Below the pieces are notes generated by a model that was not told where the DNA came from, did no database searches, and worked only from the letters and a program-made list of their open reading frames with translations. Positions 5,029 to 7,473 of a DNA stretch of 7,473 nucleotides are shown piece after piece (positions within the stretch are counted from its first letter, which is position 1; every line of letters starts with the position of its first letter). Made by a program: the position numbers and the translations under genes. This DNA comes from an uncultured Alphaproteobacteria bacterium (lineage in GTDB: Bacteria > Pseudomonadota > Alphaproteobacteria > RF32 > CAG-239). Location: the NCBI GenBank assembly GCA_900540425.1, contig UQFU01000079.1, positions 1 through 7,473 on the forward strand, in the 5' to 3' direction.

Positions 5029-5400
5029 ATGAAAAAGTTCATTAAAAAAATCGCCAGTTTTTTCACACCCAAACAAGTAGAAAACCTAATCGAAATGCCA
5101 AGCAATAAATTATTGGCCAAAAAATTTTTCAGCAAAGGAAGCGCAGCCGCGTTTCTAGAAATAAGAGAAGGTAAAGAATTTTGGGTCTATGGAAAATTTT
5201 ATGACCCGCGGGGAAACAGGGGACCGGAAGTAAAAATAGATTTTCCCGTTTCGCAAGATATCAGGCAAGAACTCCTTAAAAGACGTTCTTGGGGAGAACC
5301 GATGTCCTCTGCCATCCAAACAGCCATAAACGAAGCCTGGCTTGAAGCGGCGGAAAAATGTGATTGGTTTGAACCTCTGGCCGATGAGATTCGAGCTTAA
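5029..5400 (+). CDS. Hypothetical protein, 123 residues
   Basis: I do not recognise this protein. It is a soluble, lysine-rich product with a strongly basic amphipathic N-terminus (MKKFIKKIASFF), not a signal peptide. The middle looks like beta-strands (AAFLEIREGKEFWVYGKFYD, then EVKIDFPVS). The C-terminal half looks helical (QDIRQELLKRRSW, then AIQTAINEAWLEAAEKCDWF). The start ATG has no purine-rich ribosome binding site; the 25 bases before it are A/T-rich with long A runs, so initiation may be leaderless-like or A-rich-dependent. The frame is clean and ends right before a strong terminator, which supports a real gene. It is transcribed away from the glycosylase gene and stands alone. Confidence 0.75.
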   Translation: MKKFIKKIASFFTPKQVENLIEMPSNKLLAKKFFSKGSAAAFLEIREGKEFWVYGKFYDPRGNRGPEVKIDFPVSQDIRQELLKRRSWGEPMSSAIQTAINEAWLEAAEKCDWFEPLADEIRA

Positions 5401-5414
5401 AAAAACTAAAACTG

Positions 5415-5448
5415 AAACTCTTTCGTCTTTATGGCGAAAGAGTTTTTT
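5415..5448 (+). terminator. Intrinsic terminator of the 5029 gene
   Basis: AAACTCTTTCG (5415-5425) pairs perfectly with CGAAAGAGTTT (5435-5445) around a 9-base loop and ends in six T (5443-5448). It starts 14 bases after the stop codon. The A-rich bases before the stem could let it also work on the other strand. Confidence 0.9.
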
Positions 5449-5496
5449 ATTGCTTCCAAGCCACCCTTCCCTTGGACAAATTCCGGAAAATAAAAC

Positions 5497-5550
5497 TTGA
5501 TAGAACCTTTGTTTTGTGATAGACTTAAATTCTAAAATAATTATTTTAGA
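5497..5550 (+). promoter_or_regulatory. Candidate promoter overlapped by a perfect 20-bp palindrome
   Basis: Bases 5531-5550 are perfectly self-complementary: TCTAAAATAA followed by TTATTTTAGA. TAAAAT within it (5533-5538) lies 18 bases after TTGTTT (5509-5514), and a second promoter match is TTGATA (5497-5502) with TAGACT (5520-5525) at 17 bases. TAAATTCT is repeated around the palindrome (5526-5533 and 5552-5559). A palindrome over a -10 element is the layout of a repressor operator. The AT-rich composition makes chance palindromes more likely, so this is a candidate only. Confidence 0.4.
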
Positions 5551-5824
5551 TAAATTCTGTTTCTGTCGTTCTAAGCTTTCCGTCTGATTTTTATCAAATG
5601 TAGAATGGCAGAAATAAAACAAACCAATAGAAAGCAAGCCCACGAGCCGCGTACATTCTTACGAATATGTTATTTTATGGAATATGACTAAAAGAGTATT
5701 GTGCAATACCGCCCGCTGTTTATACAGTTTGTAACTACGCGTTACAGGGATTGGAAGTAAGGTCAGAAAAATAAAACGATATATTCACCGAGAATTGCTC
5801 ACGGGTAAATTCCTCATTGTACTT
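5551..5824 (+). other. Long upstream region of the 5825 gene, with two hairpins
   Basis: No convincing gene lies here. Two small hairpins occur near its end: CTGT (5716-5719) with ACAG (5724-5727), and TGTAAC (5730-5735) with GTTACA (5741-5746). The frame of the downstream gene stays open back to 5735. If the palindrome-associated promoter is used, the mRNA leader would be about 280 bases, long enough for a structured regulator. I see no known riboswitch class in it. Confidence 0.35.
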
Positions 5825-6286
5825 ATGGCACAGAACAACCAGAGCACAACAGTCATGACCGCCGAAACAACCAAAAGAGGATTAATATCTCTTTGGGAAT
5901 GCGGAGGCGGATGTTGCAACACCGGTGAAGCAACCATCATCGCCCGACCCGATGGGAGCAAACCGACTGCAGTATATATTCCACGCGGCGGTCACCTCTC
6001 AAACGGAAATCATGCCCTTATTCCGGTGCATACCGGATATTATATAATCAAGTCCTGGCATCACCGCAAAGACTTCGAACATATAATATATAAAATCCTC
6101 AAAACTTTCTCCGAAGAAGGGAAAGGAAAAATTGAGGTTTTTATGATAAATCAACGGGAATGGGGCGAATGGAGCACTCCGCTCCCCGATGAACTGAAAG
6201 CAGCTGTTGCCGCTGCCGAGGAAAAGGCAACAGACTACCACTGCCGAAAACCCTATTATGTGGTAGAAAAAGAAAAAAAGGATTAA
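5825..6286 (+). CDS. Hypothetical protein with a CGGGCC motif, about 153 residues
   Basis: I do not recognise this protein with certainty. After a short polar N-terminus it reads LISLWECGGGCCNTGEATII, then an evenly strand-like stretch (TAVYIPRGGHLSNGNHALIP). A His-rich segment follows (IIKSWHHRKDFEHIIYKI), then a Lys/Glu-rich C-terminus. Three Cys are clustered in CGGGCC, and there are several His, so metal binding is possible but unproven. There is no signal peptide or membrane span. The start is uncertain: ATG 5825 is chosen over TTG 5795 and ATG 5855, but none has a ribosome binding site. It ends 16 bases before a strong terminator, which with the clean frame supports coding. It is a single-gene unit. 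Confidence 0.7.
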   Translation: MAQNNQSTTVMTAETTKRGLISLWECGGGCCNTGEATIIARPDGSKPTAVYIPRGGHLSNGNHALIPVHTGYYIIKSWHHRKDFEHIIYKILKTFSEEGKGKIEVFMINQREWGEWSTPLPDELKAAVAAAEEKATDYHCRKPYYVVEKEKKD

Positions 6287-6302
6287 ACACCGCCTACTTT
6301 TT

Positions 6303-6326
6303 CCGCCCTTTGGGGCGGTTTTTTTT
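6303..6326 (+). terminator. Intrinsic terminator of the 5825 gene
   Basis: CCGCCC (6303-6308) pairs with GGGCGG (6313-6318) around a 4-base loop and is followed by eight T (6319-6326). It is a strong, canonical terminator. Confidence 0.93.
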
Positions 6327-6380
6327 ATGCCTTATCATCCGCCTTTCCGCTACAAACTCCGGATTAATCACTTGGCATAT

Positions 6381-6404
6381 AAAAAATTGTTGCGCAACAT
6401 TTTT
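6381..6404 (-). terminator. Probable terminator of the GNAT gene, possibly bidirectional
   Basis: The core TGTTGCGCAACA (6388-6399) is a perfect palindrome with six A on one side (6381-6386) and five T on the other (6400-6404), so each strand ends in a T-run. It lies 10 bases past the stop of the acetyltransferase gene. The stem is short, with 4 usable core pairs extended by A-T pairs. Confidence 0.55.
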
Positions 6405-6413
6405 ATTGCCGTG

Positions 6414-6911
6414 TTAATTAAACCCTATAAATACCTCATCTAACATTAGCCCGTCTTTATTGGTAATTTTTTTATCAAAAGCCGAATTTTCAATACCGCC
6501 CAGCTTATTATAAAATTTTAATGCCTGTTTATTACCCCTCAATGCATAGAGATAGAATCCTTTTCCTTTTATTTTTTTCTTAAAAGCATCAAATAAAGCT
6601 CGGCCGGCTCCTTTTCCCCAATATTGGTGCAGAACATAAACGGCATAAACCTCATGCTCAAAACCAAAGTTTTCATCTCTCGCTTCTCCCCCGGCCAAAT
6701 ACCCGATAATCTTGCCGTTATCAACTGCCTTAATCCAAATACCAGCGCCGCTTACAATTGATGCACGAACACCTTCAACTCTTTTATCATCAGCCGTTCT
6801 TTGAGCCAAATAAGCTTCCGGCAACAAATCTTTATATGCAACTTTCCACGTTGCAACATTTATTTTGGCTATTTCCTTTGCGTCATTGGCATCCGCCGTT
6901 TTTATTTCCAT
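6414..6911 (-). CDS. GNAT-family N-acetyltransferase
   Basis: This is a cytoplasmic acetyl-CoA-dependent acetyltransferase of the Gcn5-related fold, 165 residues, which is typical. Motif A is at about residues 92-110, with QYWGKGAG (96-103) matching the Q/R-x-x-G-x-G/A acetyl-CoA pyrophosphate loop. Motif B follows (NKQALKFYNKLGG, about 127-139). The N-terminus MEIKTADANDAKEIAKINVA is the usual first strand and helix, followed by TWKVAYKDLLPEAYL, as in many stand-alone GNATs. The start at 6911 is chosen over the in-frame ATG at 6941 because it has AGGAA 5 bases upstream. A TATAAT overlaps the earlier ATG, so transcription would start after it. The substrate cannot be told from sequence. Confidence 0.92.
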   Translation of the reverse strand: MEIKTADANDAKEIAKINVATWKVAYKDLLPEAYLAQRTADDKRVEGVRASIVSGAGIWIKAVDNGKIIGYLAGGEARDENFGFEHEVYAVYVLHQYWGKGAGRALFDAFKKKIKGKGFYLYALRGNKQALKFYNKLGGIENSAFDKKITNKDGLMLDEVFIGFN

Positions 6912-6939
6912 CTCACTTCCTTCAAAATTGCATATTTCC

Positions 6940-6945
6940 ATTATA
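6940..6945 (-). promoter_or_regulatory. Candidate -10 element of the GNAT gene
   Basis: TATAAT (6945-6940) is a perfect -10 hexamer about 30 bases upstream of the chosen start codon. I see no good -35 partner in the T-rich stretch ahead of it, so only this half is supported. Confidence 0.4.
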
Positions 6946-6958
6946 AGAATAAATACAT

Positions 6959-7028
6959 AAAAAAACGCCCCCTTAAACGGCTTTATCTCAGCACTAGCTG
7001 AAATAGGCTCCTGTCAAATATGGCAGGA
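6959..7028 (-). terminator. Hairpin cluster and T-run downstream of the monooxygenase-fold gene
   Basis: Three small inverted repeats follow the 7049-7447 gene: TCCTGTC (7009-7015) with GGCAGGA (7022-7028, one G-T), TCAGC (6988-6992) with GCTGA (6997-7001), and a short GCC/GGC stem beside seven T on the minus strand (6965-6959). The last is the likeliest terminator, but its stem is weak. Confidence 0.35.
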
Positions 7029-7048
7029 CACATAGGGCAATATGCAGG

Positions 7049-7447
7049 CTATCTTTTAAATATTTTAGAAAAGTTTTCAGGCACCAACTGATAAGTATCA
7101 ACTAAGTCAAGCGATTTAACCATAGAAATAGTACCTTGTTTGTATTTTTGAAAATGCACAGACGCAATATGATTTTTGTAAGCTTCTTCATTTTTATAAA
7201 TTTCTAAAATACGAATTTGGTTATTATTTTTCATAACCATCATAGGATAAATCGAAATCACACCATCTTCTTTTTCAATAGAAACTTTAGCAACCTCTTT
7301 GGCAAATGTTAAATATTCATCCAAATATTCTGGATAAACCTCAATCTCTGAAATTCGAATAATCATATCATCATTTTTACTTTCATACGCTTGTGCAGTC
7401 ATCGTTAATCCTAGCATTATTAATAAAATCGTTAAAATTCGTTTCAT
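7049..7447 (-). CDS. Secreted antibiotic-biosynthesis-monooxygenase (ABM) domain protein
   Basis: This 132-residue protein has a clear signal peptide (KRILTILLIMLGLTMTAQA, cleavage likely after residue 20), so it is exported to the periplasm. The rest is a single ABM dimeric alpha/beta-barrel domain (about 28-120): IRISEIEVYPEYLDEYLTFA, then QIRILEIYKNEEAYKNHI, then VHFQKYKQG. Relatives include YgiN-like quinol monooxygenases and many uncharacterised proteins, so enzymatic activity is not certain. The ATG at 7447 has an AGGG-type site 7 bases upstream. The gene is much more AT-rich than the ribosomal genes, with many Asn, Lys and Ile codons, which hints at transfer or weak expression. It appears to be a single gene, with downstream hairpins. 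Confidence 0.85.
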   Translation of the reverse strand: MKRILTILLIMLGLTMTAQAYESKNDDMIIRISEIEVYPEYLDEYLTFAKEVAKVSIEKEDGVISIYPMMVMKNNNQIRILEIYKNEEAYKNHIASVHFQKYKQGTISMVKSLDLVDTYQLVPENFSKIFKR

Positions 7448-7473
7448 CTTTTAACCCTAACCTAAGATATAAA

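Noticed and set aside
5155..5643. A 162-codon minus-strand open frame opposite the 5029 gene and its terminator
   Set aside because: It runs antisense through a better-supported gene and through a strong terminator, has no ribosome binding site and shows no recognisable domain.
5605..5691. A 28-codon plus-strand frame beginning MAEIKQTNRKQ
   Set aside because: It is very short and has no ribosome binding site or recognisable feature, so it cannot be told from chance.

Overview
The window looks like part of a chromosome from a low-GC alphaproteobacterium. About half of it, all on the minus strand, is the conserved block secE - nusG - rplK - rplA - rplJ - rplL, which normally runs on into rpoB beyond base 1. 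The protein sequences and the rplJ leader, with its GACCGCAGG and CCTGCGCAGACGG blocks, fit Alphaproteobacteria. The modest GC content, AT-rich spacers and many orphan proteins suggest a host-associated or gut lineage. The lineage is inferred and was not checked by search.

Minus-strand block, in order of transcription from high to low coordinates. secE (3654-3851) and nusG (3119-3649) follow a TTGACA-type promoter and end at a strong intrinsic terminator (3079-3103). mscL (2514-3011), a mechanosensitive channel with a C-terminal zinc ribbon, sits between nusG and rplK, where it is not normally found. rplK (1824-2261) and rplA (1136-1819) are tightly coupled and have their own promoter and a folded leader. 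A 344-base gap then holds a terminator-like hairpin, a second perfect hairpin and a well-supported L10 leader. rplJ (309-791, GTG start) follows, then a 182-base spacer with an unexplained palindromic element, then the first 42 codons of rplL.

Upstream of secE, also on the minus strand, is a UDG-superfamily DNA glycosylase gene of the hypoxanthine-DNA glycosylase type (4158-4694). A previously unlisted 40-codon membrane-protein ORF (4035-4157) begins on the base after its stop codon.

An accessory stretch follows. Two plus-strand orphan genes (5029-5400 and about 5825-6286) each end in a clear intrinsic terminator. The second has a long, folded upstream region and a perfect 20-bp palindrome over a candidate -10 element. 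Two minus-strand single genes follow: a GNAT acetyltransferase (6414-6911) and a secreted, AT-rich antibiotic-biosynthesis-monooxygenase-fold protein (7049-7447).

The ribosomal block makes ribosome stalk and L1/L11 proteins, the NusG elongation factor and the SecE translocase subunit. Its regulation appears split into three units (secE-nusG, rplKA, rplJL), with mscL between the first two. There is no CRISPR array, insertion sequence, rRNA or tRNA. The most novel items are the spacer element between rplJ and rplL, the coupled small membrane protein, and the two orphan plus-strand genes with their upstream structures.
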